The notes beneath the pieces are model-generated. The model saw only the letters and a list, made by a program, of their open reading frames with translations. It made no database searches and was not told the origin of the DNA. From contig NZ_AP021888.1 of assembly GCF_011398155.1 (NCBI RefSeq), positions 1,471,501 to 1,535,500 of the forward strand: a stretch of 64,000 bases of DNA, in the 5' to 3' direction. Below, piece after piece: positions 55,766 to 64,000 of the stretch. Source of the DNA: Thiosulfativibrio zosterae. Lineage in GTDB: Bacteria; Pseudomonadota; Gammaproteobacteria; Thiomicrospirales; Thiomicrospiraceae. The position numbers were made by a program, and so were the translations under genes. Positions within the stretch are counted from its first letter, which is position 1; each line of letters opens with the position of its first letter.

Positions 55766-56290
55766 ATGCCTAAAAAATTACTCCAGCGCTTTATTCCTAA
55801 TCCGGAAAAAGTTCGCAATATGAAAGGCTTGGGATTTCTAAGTCAGTGGCTACACAAACCTTATTTATGGCACCTAAACAGAGTTCCTGTCAGTCGGGCT
55901 TTTTGGATTGGACTTTTTTGGATGTCTATTCCTATCCCATCTCAAATGGTTACTGCAGCCATCAGTGCGATTATTTTCAGAGCTAATTTACCATTAAGTG
56001 TTGCTTTAGTGTGGATTAGTAACCCCTTTACCATGCCGCCAATTTTTTACTTTAATTACTTAGTGGGCACCTGGATACTGGGGCAAACCGCTGAAGAAAG
56101 CCTTGGTTTTGATATGAGCTGGGATTGGATTTTAAATACCTTAGGAGAGTTATGGCTGCCCTTGTATCTTGGCAGTGTGGTTGTCGGTTTAGTTCTAGGG
56201 TTAATCAGTTATATTGCCATTCAGCTTTTTTGGCGCTGGCATGTGATTAAATCTTGGCGGAATAGAGTTAAACAAAAACAGCAGCTATAA
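55766..56290 (+). CDS. DUF2062 membrane protein
   Basis: This 174-residue protein begins MPKKLLQRFIPNPEKVR and has several hydrophobic helices and the conserved GLFWMSIPIPSQM and NPFTMPPIFYFNYLVG motifs. DUF2062 proteins have no established function. The start codon is directly back-to-back with that of comEC, so promoter elements must lie inside the opposing gene. Confidence 0.88.
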   Translation: MPKKLLQRFIPNPEKVRNMKGLGFLSQWLHKPYLWHLNRVPVSRAFWIGLFWMSIPIPSQMVTAAISAIIFRANLPLSVALVWISNPFTMPPIFYFNYLVGTWILGQTAEESLGFDMSWDWILNTLGELWLPLYLGSVVVGLVLGLISYIAIQLFWRWHVIKSWRNRVKQKQQL

Positions 56291-56296
56291 AAGAAA

Positions 56297-56316
56297 AACC
56301 CTCTTGGCAGAGGGTT
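56297..56316 (-). terminator. Terminator after the Lon-like gene
   Basis: AACCCTCT and AGAGGGTT flank TGGC, with T-rich sequence on the minus strand. It also lies 7 nt after the convergent DUF2062 gene. Confidence 0.8.
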
Positions 56317-56345
56317 AACTTTAAAAAGCCATCAGCGTTTAAACA

Positions 56346-58739
56346 CTAATCATCTTTGTCGTCTTTATCCTCTTTCTCATTGAGTTTTTCAAGTGCTGTG
56401 ACAATTTTATAATTTAAACTGCCCTCTGGAAATTGCCCAAAAGCATTCGGTTTACCAGCCGGTAATCCTGTCATTAAACTTAAAGCATCATCGATGTGCG
56501 CCATCGCATAAATATGAAATTCACCCCGCTCAACCGCTTCCCTGACTGGAATATCCAACATTAAATGACACATATTGGCTGTTGGAATAATCACCCCTTG
56601 TTTACCCGTTAAGCCTCTTTCTTGGCAGATTTTGAAAAAGCCTTCTATTTTCTCATTCACACCACCAATAGGCTGTATCTCACCAAATTGATTAATGGCA
56701 CCTGTAACGCCCAAATCTTGGCGCAAGGGCACTTGAGAAATGCTGGATAACAAGGCTAAAAGTTCTGCTGAAGAAGCACTGTCGCCTTCAATACCATCAT
56801 AAGTTTGTTCCATCACGATCGACGCAGTAAAACCATGGGCTTTTTCACGCATATAGCGACCTCTTAAAAACCCTGAAATAATCAACATACCCTTTGAGTG
56901 AATTGGGCCAGACATATCTACTTCAGTTTCTATATCTATAACACCATCTTCACCTGCACTGGCTTGTGCGGTAATACGAACCGGTTGTCCAAAAGATTGT
57001 TTTCCAAAAGACACCACCGTTAAGCCATTAACCTGACCAATTTTTTGCCCTTCAGTACTGACTAAAACCTGTTGTTCAACAATCGCACGATGATGATATT
57101 CTTCAACCAAGCCCGTATGAAATGCCTTTTGTTGCAAAGTGGCTTCAATCGTTGCACGCGAGACATGACCTTCTTGATTTGCTCTGGCATAGGCATTAGC
57201 TTCGGCTAAAACATCTCTTAAGATTGCTTTGTTGGTGTACAAACGATTTTGATGTTCTGCCATGCGTGAGGCATATTCAATCAGTCTTTCTAGCGCAGAA
57301 GTATCCACGGGTAAATCTTCCCAGTCTTCAATTTCACCGGCTAATTTTTTGGCCAAGACTAACTCATGCTCGTGGGTGCGTTCCAGTTCCGTTTCAAACT
57401 CAACCTGAACCTTAAATAAACGATCAAACTGGCTATCGACTTCTTGCAGCGCGTAAAAATGCGAGGGTTGACCCAGCAAAACCAAAGTGACATTAATCGG
57501 AAAATCTGGCAAATGGTAAGGCACAACAGAGCTACTGGATGGAATTTCAAAAGTCATGCGTTTAGTCATCAAAGCGGCTTTTAAATTAGACCAAATTTCT
57601 GGGTCTTTTAATAGAGAGGCCACACTTAACATTAAAAAACCACCATGCGCTTTTTGTAATAAACCCGCTTGGTGATTCATGGCTAAGCTCACGGTATCTG
57701 TGGCATTGGCAGTGGCCGAATTAATGGTGTAACCAAATAATTTAGGCATGGATACATTCTGTTCATAAATCACAGGAGCATGTTCCATTCCGCGATGATC
57801 AACCAGTAGGTTAACTTCAAAAACGGCTAAACCTTGTTGTTCCGCCAACAGTTCTTCCATTGAGGTTTGCTGACTACTGGTGACCTGCTCAGAATTTTGA
57901 TCCCAAAATAAATGCAACTTGTTAACAACGGCTTTTTGAAGAGAATCTAAATAATTTTTGATGTCATCTGTTTTGCCAAACTCCATACGCAAGGCATTAA
58001 TCAGTGGCAATAAATGCTCATTGACCACTTGAGTATTTAGGCGTTTACCCGCATCCATAAACTCGTGTTGCAAAAATGGGAAATGGGTTAAACCCTTATT
58101 GAGTTCTGCCTCTACTTCATCTAAAGCCTGCATGAATTGACGCTGTACCGCTTCTTCTTGAGTTTTAAGATCTGCGGAACGAACCCTTTGGCCATCAATC
58201 AACGCATAGAGTACAAAGCTGTTTTCGGTTTGTTGAATTTCAATACTCAAAGATTCAGCCAAATCAAATGCATCTTCCAAAGCCGCTTCTTGCTTGGCTA
58301 ATAATTCATTTTCTATTTGCTGACTTCTTAGCTGATAGTTATGACCATCAAAAATCACCGGCAACTGACTCTTTAATTGTGCAATGAACTCTTCTATCGC
58401 ACTTTTAAAGATGTGTCCCTGCCCTGCATCAAAGTACAAATATTGTGTTTTGTTCGACTCATTAAAATCGGATACCAAAACCACATCGTGTGGCATAGGC
58501 TTATTTAAAGCCGCTCTGCGGAGCATGGCTTTGGTCATACCAATGCGTCCGACACCCGATTGCCCCATGATAAAAATATGGTTTTGATTGCGCTTTAGAT
58601 GTAACCCAAAATTTAATGATTGATAAGCCCGTGGATGAAAACGCTCCATAAACTCAATGGTATCTGGCCCTGCATCATCAAAAGCTTTAGGGTCAATTTT
58701 TGTATAACGATAGAGTTGATCGGATGTTAATTTTTGCAT
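56346..58739 (-). CDS. Lon-like ATP-dependent protease (LonB/AAA_32 type)
   Basis: This 797-residue protein has an N-terminal ATPase-related region with GQSGVGRIGMTK (59-70), where the Walker A Lys-Thr is replaced by Arg-Ile, and a long coiled-coil insertion (about 150-300). A second AAA core and the S16 protease domain follow, with catalytic Ser654 (EGDSASSAE) and Lys697 (GGVNEKIEG). The C-terminus is a run of Lys/Asp. Such Lon-like proteins are not the main Lon, and their substrates are mostly unknown. Confidence 0.87.
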   Translation of the reverse strand: MQKLTSDQLYRYTKIDPKAFDDAGPDTIEFMERFHPRAYQSLNFGLHLKRNQNHIFIMGQSGVGRIGMTKAMLRRAALNKPMPHDVVLVSDFNESNKTQYLYFDAGQGHIFKSAIEEFIAQLKSQLPVIFDGHNYQLRSQQIENELLAKQEAALEDAFDLAESLSIEIQQTENSFVLYALIDGQRVRSADLKTQEEAVQRQFMQALDEVEAELNKGLTHFPFLQHEFMDAGKRLNTQVVNEHLLPLINALRMEFGKTDDIKNYLDSLQKAVVNKLHLFWDQNSEQVTSSQQTSMEELLAEQQGLAVFEVNLLVDHRGMEHAPVIYEQNVSMPKLFGYTINSATANATDTVSLAMNHQAGLLQKAHGGFLMLSVASLLKDPEIWSNLKAALMTKRMTFEIPSSSSVVPYHLPDFPINVTLVLLGQPSHFYALQEVDSQFDRLFKVQVEFETELERTHEHELVLAKKLAGEIEDWEDLPVDTSALERLIEYASRMAEHQNRLYTNKAILRDVLAEANAYARANQEGHVSRATIEATLQQKAFHTGLVEEYHHRAIVEQQVLVSTEGQKIGQVNGLTVVSFGKQSFGQPVRITAQASAGEDGVIDIETEVDMSGPIHSKGMLIISGFLRGRYMREKAHGFTASIVMEQTYDGIEGDSASSAELLALLSSISQVPLRQDLGVTGAINQFGEIQPIGGVNEKIEGFFKICQERGLTGKQGVIIPTANMCHLMLDIPVREAVERGEFHIYAMAHIDDALSLMTGLPAGKPNAFGQFPEGSLNYKIVTALEKLNEKEDKDDKDD

Positions 58740-58808
58740 AAGCCTATCTATGTATTGAAAAAGTTTTAAAATGAAGCAGAAGCCTAATTAAAACTCATAT
58801 AAAAGAAA

Positions 58809-58832
58809 AACCCACAACTGTCAGTGTGGGTT
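58809..58832 (-). terminator. Terminator after amt
   Basis: AACCCACA and TGTGGGTT flank an 8-nt loop, followed by T-rich sequence on the minus strand, 48 nt after the amt stop. Confidence 0.8.
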
Positions 58833-58880
58833 GTTTGAAAAAATGGGTAAACTTTTAGGCGCTCAATTGTAGCGCTAAAA

Positions 58881-60098
58881 TTAAAACTCTTCTCTTGGTG
58901 GATTTGCGTGAATTTTATGAATCGACAAATCGGCACCTAAATATTGGTCTTCATCAGACATTCTTAAGCCCATGGTTTTTTGAACCAGCTTGTAAATAAT
59001 CCAACCACCAACAAATGCAACCAACACACCGACCAAAGCACCTATTATTTGTGACATTAACGAAACACCACCTAAACCACCTAAGGCCGCAGAACCAAAT
59101 ATACCGGCTGCAATGGCACCCCACAATCCGCAAAGACCGTGTAAAGGCCAAACACCTAAGACATCATCTACTTTTAGTTTATTTTGAGTCCAAGTAAAGG
59201 CTTTAACAAACATTGCACCTGCGACTAAACCAATGACTAAAGCACCGAGCGGGCTTACCACATCAGATCCAGCACAAATGGCTACCAGTCCAGCTAGAGG
59301 ACCGTTGTGCACAAATCCAGGGTCTTTATCGCCAACCACAGTTGCCGCAATGATACCACCGACCATGGCCATCAATGAGTTCATGGCGACTAAACCTTGA
59401 ATGCCTTCAATGGTTTGGGCTGACATCACATTAAAGCCAAACCAACCGACGGATAGAATCCAAGCACCCAACGCTAAAAATGGAATGCTTGAAGGTGGGT
59501 ACACATGACGAATCGTGCCGTCTTGGTTGTAGCGATTGTGTCTTGCGCCTAACACCAAAATCGCTGCTAAGGCTATCCAACCACCCACTGCATGCACCAC
59601 CACCGATCCAGCAAAATCATGAAAACCCGCACCAAAAGATTCTTTTAGCCAATCTTGAAAACCAAAGTTGCCATTCCAAGCCAAGCCTTCAAAAAATGGA
59701 TAAACAAAAGCCACTGTTAAAAAAGTTGCCATTAAAACAGGATAAAATTTTGCTCTTTCTGCAATACCACCCGAAACAATCGCCGGAATCGCCGCAGCAA
59801 ATGTCATCAAAAAGAAAAACTTAACCAACTCATAACCTGATTTTTCGGTCATCATTTGAGTTAGCTGTCCATCTAAATTGAAACCTAGAAAAACGCCATA
59901 AGAGACACCATAACCAATGAAGAAATAGGCAACGGTCGAAACGCCCAAATCTGTCATAATTTTAACCAAAGCATTGACTTGGTTTTTGTGTTGCACAGTT
60001 CCGACTTCTAAGAAAGCAAAACCTGCGTGCATGAATAACACTAAAATAGCGCCTAATAATATGAATAAAACATCCAAACTGGTGGTTAAGTGTTCCAT
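58881..60098 (-). CDS. amt: Ammonium transporter
   Basis: This Amt/Rh channel of 405 residues has about 11 membrane segments. FLEVGTVQHKNQVNAL (about residue 30), ARHNRYNQDG and the pore His region DFAGSVVVHAVGG are present. ATG 60098 has GGAGA four bases upstream; an upstream TTG start at 60143 is rejected. No glnK is adjacent, although amt and glnK are usually paired. A TATAAT at 60143-60148 is the best -10 candidate. Confidence 0.94.
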   Translation of the reverse strand: MEHLTTSLDVLFILLGAILVLFMHAGFAFLEVGTVQHKNQVNALVKIMTDLGVSTVAYFFIGYGVSYGVFLGFNLDGQLTQMMTEKSGYELVKFFFLMTFAAAIPAIVSGGIAERAKFYPVLMATFLTVAFVYPFFEGLAWNGNFGFQDWLKESFGAGFHDFAGSVVVHAVGGWIALAAILVLGARHNRYNQDGTIRHVYPPSSIPFLALGAWILSVGWFGFNVMSAQTIEGIQGLVAMNSLMAMVGGIIAATVVGDKDPGFVHNGPLAGLVAICAGSDVVSPLGALVIGLVAGAMFVKAFTWTQNKLKVDDVLGVWPLHGLCGLWGAIAAGIFGSAALGGLGGVSLMSQIIGALVGVLVAFVGGWIIYKLVQKTMGLRMSDEDQYLGADLSIHKIHANPPREEF

Positions 60099-60142
60099 AA
60101 GCTCTCCAAACTGGGAAAAAATTTCGTCATAAAACGCGCGCA

Positions 60143-60148
60143 ATTATA
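60143..60148 (-). promoter_or_regulatory. Possible -10 element of amt
   Basis: A perfect TATAAT occurs on the minus strand, 45 bp upstream of the amt ATG. No good -35 element is seen at 16-18 bp. Confidence 0.35.
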
Positions 60149-60182
60149 ACAAATGATTTATCCGATAGCCCAAAATTAACCT

Positions 60183-61133
60183 ATGATGCCAAAAACTCCA
60201 CTTTCGACAACCCCTTTGCAAATGCTAAAAAGCCCTTTGTTTGAAGATGCAAACATCGAAGTTTTTATGAAACGCGACGATTTAAACCATCCTGAAATAC
60301 AAGGTAACAAATGGCATAAACTCAAATTTAACTTGGAACAAGCAAAACTTCAAAACAAAACTACTTTACTGACGTTTGGCGGTGCCTACTCAAATCACAT
60401 TGCGGCCACGGCTGCGGCTGCCAAACTTTACGGTTTTTCAAGCATGGGTTTTATTCGAGGTGACGAACTGCAAAACACCCCATCAAAATGGAGCCATACT
60501 CTTAAAACTGCACACTTAAACGGTATGCAGTTACACTTTTTAAGCCGAACTGATTATCGACTAAAAAGTCAACTCAACTTTCAACACCAGCTTCAACAAA
60601 GTTATCCAGATGCATGGATTATTCCCGAGGGCGGCAGTAACGATTTGGCTATTGCCGGTCTACAAACACTTGCTACCGAAATAGACCAGCAATGCCCCAA
60701 TTGGACGCATCTCATCACCGCTGTTGGCACAGGAGCCACTTTGTCTGGTTTGGTTCGCCATTTAAAAATGAACAGCGCTCAAACCGTTTTAGGGGTAGCT
60801 ACACTGGGCAGTGGAGACTTTTTAAAAACGGATATTTGTCGGTGGATACAAAATGACAATGACTGGGTCGCTGAGAAAAACCCAAAAAATTGGGCATTTT
60901 TGAACCTTGAAAATCCCATTCGTTACGGCAAAATAACCCCCGAAATTGAATTAACTCAGCAGCAATTCAGAGCCGAGTTTGATATTGTTTTAGACCCCAT
61001 TTACACGGCAAAAATGGTTTTGGGGTTTTACGAAGCCTTGAGTAAAAATCGCTTCCCACCCAACTCAAAGATTATTTTATTGCACACGGGGGGCCTACAA
61101 GGTTTGCAAACTCTTACAAGTGACCCGTTTTGA
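60183..61133 (+). CDS. PLP-dependent D-cysteine desulfhydrase / ACC deaminase-family enzyme
   Basis: This fold-type II PLP enzyme of 316 residues has the Schiff-base lysine in GNKWHKLKFN (Lys43), then TFGGAYSNHIAATAAAAK and VGTGATLSGLVRH, and LHTGGLQGL near the end. It belongs to the D-cysteine desulfhydrase group by these motifs; whether it acts on D-cysteine, ACC or another amino acid cannot be read. The gene overlaps the convergent cupin gene by 20 bp at its 3' end. No clear ribosome binding site precedes it. Confidence 0.85.
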   Translation: MMPKTPLSTTPLQMLKSPLFEDANIEVFMKRDDLNHPEIQGNKWHKLKFNLEQAKLQNKTTLLTFGGAYSNHIAATAAAAKLYGFSSMGFIRGDELQNTPSKWSHTLKTAHLNGMQLHFLSRTDYRLKSQLNFQHQLQQSYPDAWIIPEGGSNDLAIAGLQTLATEIDQQCPNWTHLITAVGTGATLSGLVRHLKMNSAQTVLGVATLGSGDFLKTDICRWIQNDNDWVAEKNPKNWAFLNLENPIRYGKITPEIELTQQQFRAEFDIVLDPIYTAKMVLGFYEALSKNRFPPNSKIILLHTGGLQGLQTLTSDPF

Positions 61134-61836
61134 CCAAAATCACCGTTTCCTCATTCACATAGGGATTATGTTGGCTTAAGTGTGGACTGCGCAACCAACT
61201 GCCAGCAGGATATACACCATGCTCATCACAAAACTCACCCGATAGAACTAAAATTTCCTCACCTCCCCAATGATGATGCGGTTGAAATTGTTCATTTTTA
61301 GGCCAATGCACTAAAGCGGTGTGCTGAGCCTTAAAGCTGTGCAAACTCATTACCTGCAATCCACCAATCCCAGGATGCCAAGGCGTTTCAAAGGTATTGA
61401 GCACCACTCGTTCCGAGTCTTCAGGGTCAAATTGATCCAACTTCACAAACAGCACGCATCCCTCTCGGCTGTAAGGCGAATGATATGAACCTGGCGGATT
61501 TCGAATGTAGGTACCCGCAGGATAGTGCCCCGTTTCGTCTGAAAACACGCCCGATAAAACTAAAATTTCCTCGCCAAGAGGATGAGAATGCTGCGGAAAA
61601 CTGGCTCCCGGTAAAAAAGTGACCAAACTCGTTGTTCTGCCCGATTCTGCCAAAGCTCTTTCCAACGGTTTTCTGAGTACAAACTCTGAACGACTTCCTT
61701 GCCATTCTACCGCTTGGGTTTCTATAACCACTTTTTGGGTTAAATCTAAGTTGAAGTTTTCAACGGGCTTGGTATCGGCATTTAACGATTCTGGCACTCG
61801 ATTTGGCACATCATAAACCGACGAAAAAACTTTCAT
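61114..61836 (-). CDS. Tandem ChrR-like cupin protein
   Basis: This 240-residue protein has two similar cupin domains. Each contains EEILVLSG, a YPAG(S/T) turn and a following Pro-rich loop (about residues 75-130 and 190-235). The metal ligands are probably HSHPLGEE in the first domain and HHHWGGEE in the second. ChrR cupins are zinc anti-sigma factors or oxidative-stress-linked dioxygenase-like enzymes, but no ECF sigma gene is nearby. The internal duplication is evident. Confidence 0.82.
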   Translation of the reverse strand: MKVFSSVYDVPNRVPESLNADTKPVENFNLDLTQKVVIETQAVEWQGSRSEFVLRKPLERALAESGRTTSLVTFLPGASFPQHSHPLGEEILVLSGVFSDETGHYPAGTYIRNPPGSYHSPYSREGCVLFVKLDQFDPEDSERVVLNTFETPWHPGIGGLQVMSLHSFKAQHTALVHWPKNEQFQPHHHWGGEEILVLSGEFCDEHGVYPAGSWLRSPHLSQHNPYVNEETVILVKTGHL

Positions 61837-61934
61837 GCATCACTCCTGCTCAATAAAACTTTATTAATGACTTGAATTACTCATCACAGTCCACGAAACT
61901 ATAACAAATTTTACATTTCTGAAAGGATTACAAA

Positions 61935-62411
61935 ATGACTTCATTAAACTTAGATGTTAAAAAACTTTTGAAGATTGCCTATGAAGAAGCGCTGATAGGT
62001 TTTAATGAAGGTGGGGTTCCTGTGGGTGCCGCTTTACTTGATTCGCAAGGTAACTTATTAGGTAAAGGGCGTAATCGTCGAGTGCAAGACGATGACCCAT
62101 CGGTTCATGGCGAAACCGCGGCATTTAAAAACGCTGGGCGACAAACCTGTTATACCGATAAAATTTTAGTCACCACACTTGCACCCTGCTGGTACTGTTC
62201 GGGGTTGATTAGACAATTCAGAATTGGCACGGTTATCGTCGGCGAATCTCAAAATTTTGAGGGGCATTTAGATTGGTTAAGAGAAGCCGGTGTTGAGGTG
62301 ATAGAGCTTAATGATGTTGGGTGCAAAGTTTTGATGGCAAAATTTATTCAACAAAATCCTGATATCTGGAACGAGGATATTGGTGAGTGTGGGAACCACA
62401 CTCACGCATGA
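61935..62411 (+). CDS. Cytosine/nucleoside deaminase (CDA-fold)
   Basis: This zinc-dependent deaminase of 158 residues has VHGETAAFK (His-x-Glu, zinc ligand and proton shuttle) and APCWYCSGLI (PCxxC zinc site). The spacing and the NEGGVPVGAALLD start resemble yeast-type cytosine deaminases. AAAGGA precedes the ATG. The last codons coincide with a 10-bp hairpin (62383-62405) that may serve as terminator. Confidence 0.88.
   Translation: MTSLNLDVKKLLKIAYEEALIGFNEGGVPVGAALLDSQGNLLGKGRNRRVQDDDPSVHGETAAFKNAGRQTCYTDKILVTTLAPCWYCSGLIRQFRIGTVIVGESQNFEGHLDWLREAGVEVIELNDVGCKVLMAKFIQQNPDIWNEDIGECGNHTHA
62383..62405. terminator. Hairpin overlapping the deaminase 3' end
   Basis: GTGAGTGTGG and CCACACTCAC flank GAA, inside the last codons of the deaminase gene. 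The T-run after it is weak. It lies between convergent genes (deaminase and cheV). Confidence 0.6.
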
Positions 62412-62424
62412 TTTTCTAATACTA

Positions 62425-63405
62425 TTAGCGAACAACACCTAACATTTCAGTTTCCACTTTCGTTAAAGTGTTCACGATTAAGTCAGTATCGACTTTACCG
62501 ATAAAGTAGTTGGCCCCCATCTCAATAACTTCACGACTGTTATTTTCACTGGTCATGGAAGTATGAACAATGATAGGCATTTTCGCCGTTTTTGGATCCG
62601 CTCTTAACTCTTTAATGACCGTATGACCAGAGGCTTCAGGCATTTCAAGATCCGTAAAGATGACTGAAATGTCATTCATATTCGGCAAGTCTTTAATGTA
62701 ATTCAACATCAAACGACCGTTATCAAAGCCCTTGTGTTTTAACCCTAACTGATCAAACACCATTCCCATGTATTTCTGAATGGATTTACTGTCTTCTGCA
62801 AATAAAATCGTGCCATTTTTGACTTTGTCACTGAACACATGTTTATTTTTATCAACTTGCTTGGCAGATGCAAAAATCTTTTCTGCCATAGCCGGCATGG
62901 CTTCAATCAGTAGTTTTTCGATATCCAAGATAAAACATAAGGTTTTACCATCATTCAAATAGGTATGGTTAACAATTTGGTTGGTATTAACATTCACATT
63001 GTAGTTGGATGCGGGACGAATCTCAGCCCAGTCTTTTTCTTCTACACCGTGAATATGGGCAACGCGCATCCCGATAAAGTTATGGCTAAAGTCAGAAACA
63101 ATGATAATTGACTTATCTTTTTCTTCCGGCGTCATTTCAAAACCCATCCACTTAGGCAAGTCAATGACAGGCAAGTAAACGCCCCGCAACTCAATCATCC
63201 CTTCTATCAAAGCGTTCGAGTCTGGCATGGGTGATACATCATAGGCACGCGCTTCAAGCACTTCTCTCACCTTGAAAACATTCATCCCGTAATAAGGTGG
63301 TTGATAGTCAGGCTTAGGAAATTGCACCTGAAAAATCATCAAACTCATTTGATTATTTTTACTAAGTTGAGCGGTTTTTTCGACTTGTTCTAATGTAGTA
63401 CTCAT
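62425..63405 (-). CDS. cheV: Chemotaxis coupling protein CheV
   Basis: This 326-residue protein fuses an N-terminal CheW domain (about 15-180) with a C-terminal receiver domain (about 195-320). The receiver has acidic residues in ILFAEDSKS and the phospho-acceptor Asp in VIFTDLEMPEASG, and HTSMTSENN follows. It couples chemoreceptors to CheA in an adjustable way. AAGGTG precedes the ATG. No other chemotaxis gene is in the window. Confidence 0.93.
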   Translation of the reverse strand: MSTTLEQVEKTAQLSKNNQMSLMIFQVQFPKPDYQPPYYGMNVFKVREVLEARAYDVSPMPDSNALIEGMIELRGVYLPVIDLPKWMGFEMTPEEKDKSIIIVSDFSHNFIGMRVAHIHGVEEKDWAEIRPASNYNVNVNTNQIVNHTYLNDGKTLCFILDIEKLLIEAMPAMAEKIFASAKQVDKNKHVFSDKVKNGTILFAEDSKSIQKYMGMVFDQLGLKHKGFDNGRLMLNYIKDLPNMNDISVIFTDLEMPEASGHTVIKELRADPKTAKMPIIVHTSMTSENNSREVIEMGANYFIGKVDTDLIVNTLTKVETEMLGVVR

Positions 63406-63484
63406 GAGTAACGATCACCTTATTGGAAGAATGGAATAATATTAACTCAAAGCAGGACTAAAAATCGACCCACTACGCTAAATT

Positions 63485-63516
63485 TACCCCAAAAATAACC
63501 AGGCCTGGTTAAATTT
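63485..63516. repeat. 32-bp block identical to 50395-50426
   Basis: The same 32 bases as at 50395-50426, with an exact AACCAGGCCTGGTT at 63497-63510. It lies between cheV and rnhB and overlaps the rnhB stop codon by 2 nt. Confidence 0.9.
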
Positions 63517-64000
63517 AGGCTGGGTTTTGACTTAAAATACACTTTACCGGTTTAAATGAAGTGCGATAGCCTTCAATTAAACCAAATTCTTGAATGGCTT
63601 TTAAATGTGCCTCTGTTGGATAACCTTTGTGCTGGGCAAACCCGTATTGCGGATAAAGAAGGTCTAAATCCATCATTTGCTGATCTCTATGAACCTTAGC
63701 CAAAATAGAAGCCGCTGAAATTGCCATGACTTTCGAATCCCCTTTCACAATGGCTTCACAGGCTGCCGTTATTTTAGGGCAGCGATTACCATCAACCAGC
63801 ACCTTGTCAAAAGGTATTTTGATACCCGCTATCGCTCTTTGCATGGCCAACAGAGTGGCTTGTAAAATATTGATTTCATCTATTTCAGCCGGACTGGCCG
63901 ATGCAATACAAAAAGCCAAGGCTTGCTCTTTGATTAAAGCCGAAAGCTCTAAACGGCGTTTTTCTGACAGCTTTTTTGAATCTCGCAAAGGCAAATCACA
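63515..64000 (-). CDS. rnhB: Ribonuclease HII, N-terminus outside the window
   Basis: This endonuclease removes ribonucleotides from RNA-DNA hybrids. The visible 162 residues begin within [16 protein letters not shown] and include [32 protein letters not shown] and the terminal [11 protein letters not shown] motif. The reading frame runs off the window edge, so the GxDEvGRG active-site segment is not visible. The internal TTG at 63994 is not the true start. Confidence 0.92.
   Translation of the reverse strand, partial: CDLPLRDSKKLSEKRRLELSALIKEQALAFCIASASPAEIDEINILQATLLAMQRAIAGIKIPFDKVLVDGNRCPKITAACEAIVKGDSKVMAISAASILAKVHRDQQMMDLDLLYPQYGFAQHKGYPTEAHLKAIQEFGLIEGYRTSFKPVKCILSQNPA

Noticed and set aside
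60099-60143. A 15-residue N-terminal extension of Amt from a TTG codon
   Set aside because: ATG 60098 has a strong GGAGA at ideal spacing and matches the family N-terminus; the upstream stretch begins in the -10 element.
1-64000. CRISPR arrays, rRNA operons, insertion sequences or prophage genes
   Set aside because: No regularly spaced direct repeats, transposase or phage-like proteins and no rRNA-like sequence were seen.

Overview
This 64-kb window of about 43% GC is a stretch of chromosome from a gammaproteobacterium. The gene order gyrA-serC-pheA-hisC-tyrA-aroA next to ubiG-phosphatase-yciK, the rimP-nusA-infB-rbfA-truB-rpsO-pnp block and the acs-actP cluster all resemble Pseudomonas-like gammaproteobacteria. 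The base composition and gene set would fit a sulfur-oxidising relative of Thiomicrospira/Hydrogenovibrio; that genus-level guess is inference. I see no rRNA, tRNA, insertion sequence, prophage or CRISPR array. Almost every base is accounted for by tightly packed housekeeping genes.

Layout. 1-5.3 kb: aromatic amino acid and serine genes (aroA partial, tyrA, hisC, pheA, serC), followed by gyrA, all on the minus strand. 8.2-10.3 kb: ubiG, a MupP/Gph-type phosphatase and a YciK-type SDR on the plus strand. 10.4-23.3 kb (minus): an M16 metalloprotease, pnp, rpsO, a cNMP-binding protein, a rhodanese-methyltransferase fusion, truB, rbfA, infB, nusA and rimP, with structured leaders in front of rpsO, pnp and rimP. 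23.6-30.3 kb (minus): an acetate cluster (DnaQ-like exonuclease, CBS/DUF294 protein, actP, DUF485, acs). 30.5-38.1 kb (minus): a DUF4395 membrane protein, then a seven-gene run including a Tat-type substrate-binding lipoprotein, a TolC-like porin, a CYTH protein, cysM, a UbiA-type prenyltransferase, a secreted unknown protein and a GST. 38.3-41.0 kb: a GGCT-like protein, YfhL ferredoxin, TrhP/YegQ and a family-6 DNA glycosylase. 41.1-43.1 kb: a periplasmic-sensor diguanylate cyclase.

43.1-50.4 kb is a vitamin B12 operon: a consensus promoter, a cobalamin riboswitch, btuB, cobQ, a CnoX-like thioredoxin, an unusual metallo-beta-lactamase-fold protein, cobO/btuR and btuF. 50.5-55.8 kb (minus): yaeQ, a small membrane protein, kdsB, trm112-like, lpxK and comEC; DUF2062 diverges from comEC with abutting start codons. 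56.3-64 kb: a Lon-like protease, amt, a PLP-dependent D-cysteine desulfhydrase-like enzyme, a double cupin, a cytidine/cytosine deaminase, cheV and a partial rnhB.

The strongest unexplained signal is a dispersed 14-bp perfect palindrome, AACCAGGCCTGGTT. It has six exact and five near-exact copies in this window, both inside genes and between them, and usually has T-tracts on its flanks. One copy has become the terminator stem of the cobalamin riboswitch. Two copies share an identical 32-bp block. A second notable signal is a predicted H-type pseudoknot that fills the rpsO 5' leader and ends just before the ribosome binding site, as expected for S15 autoregulation.
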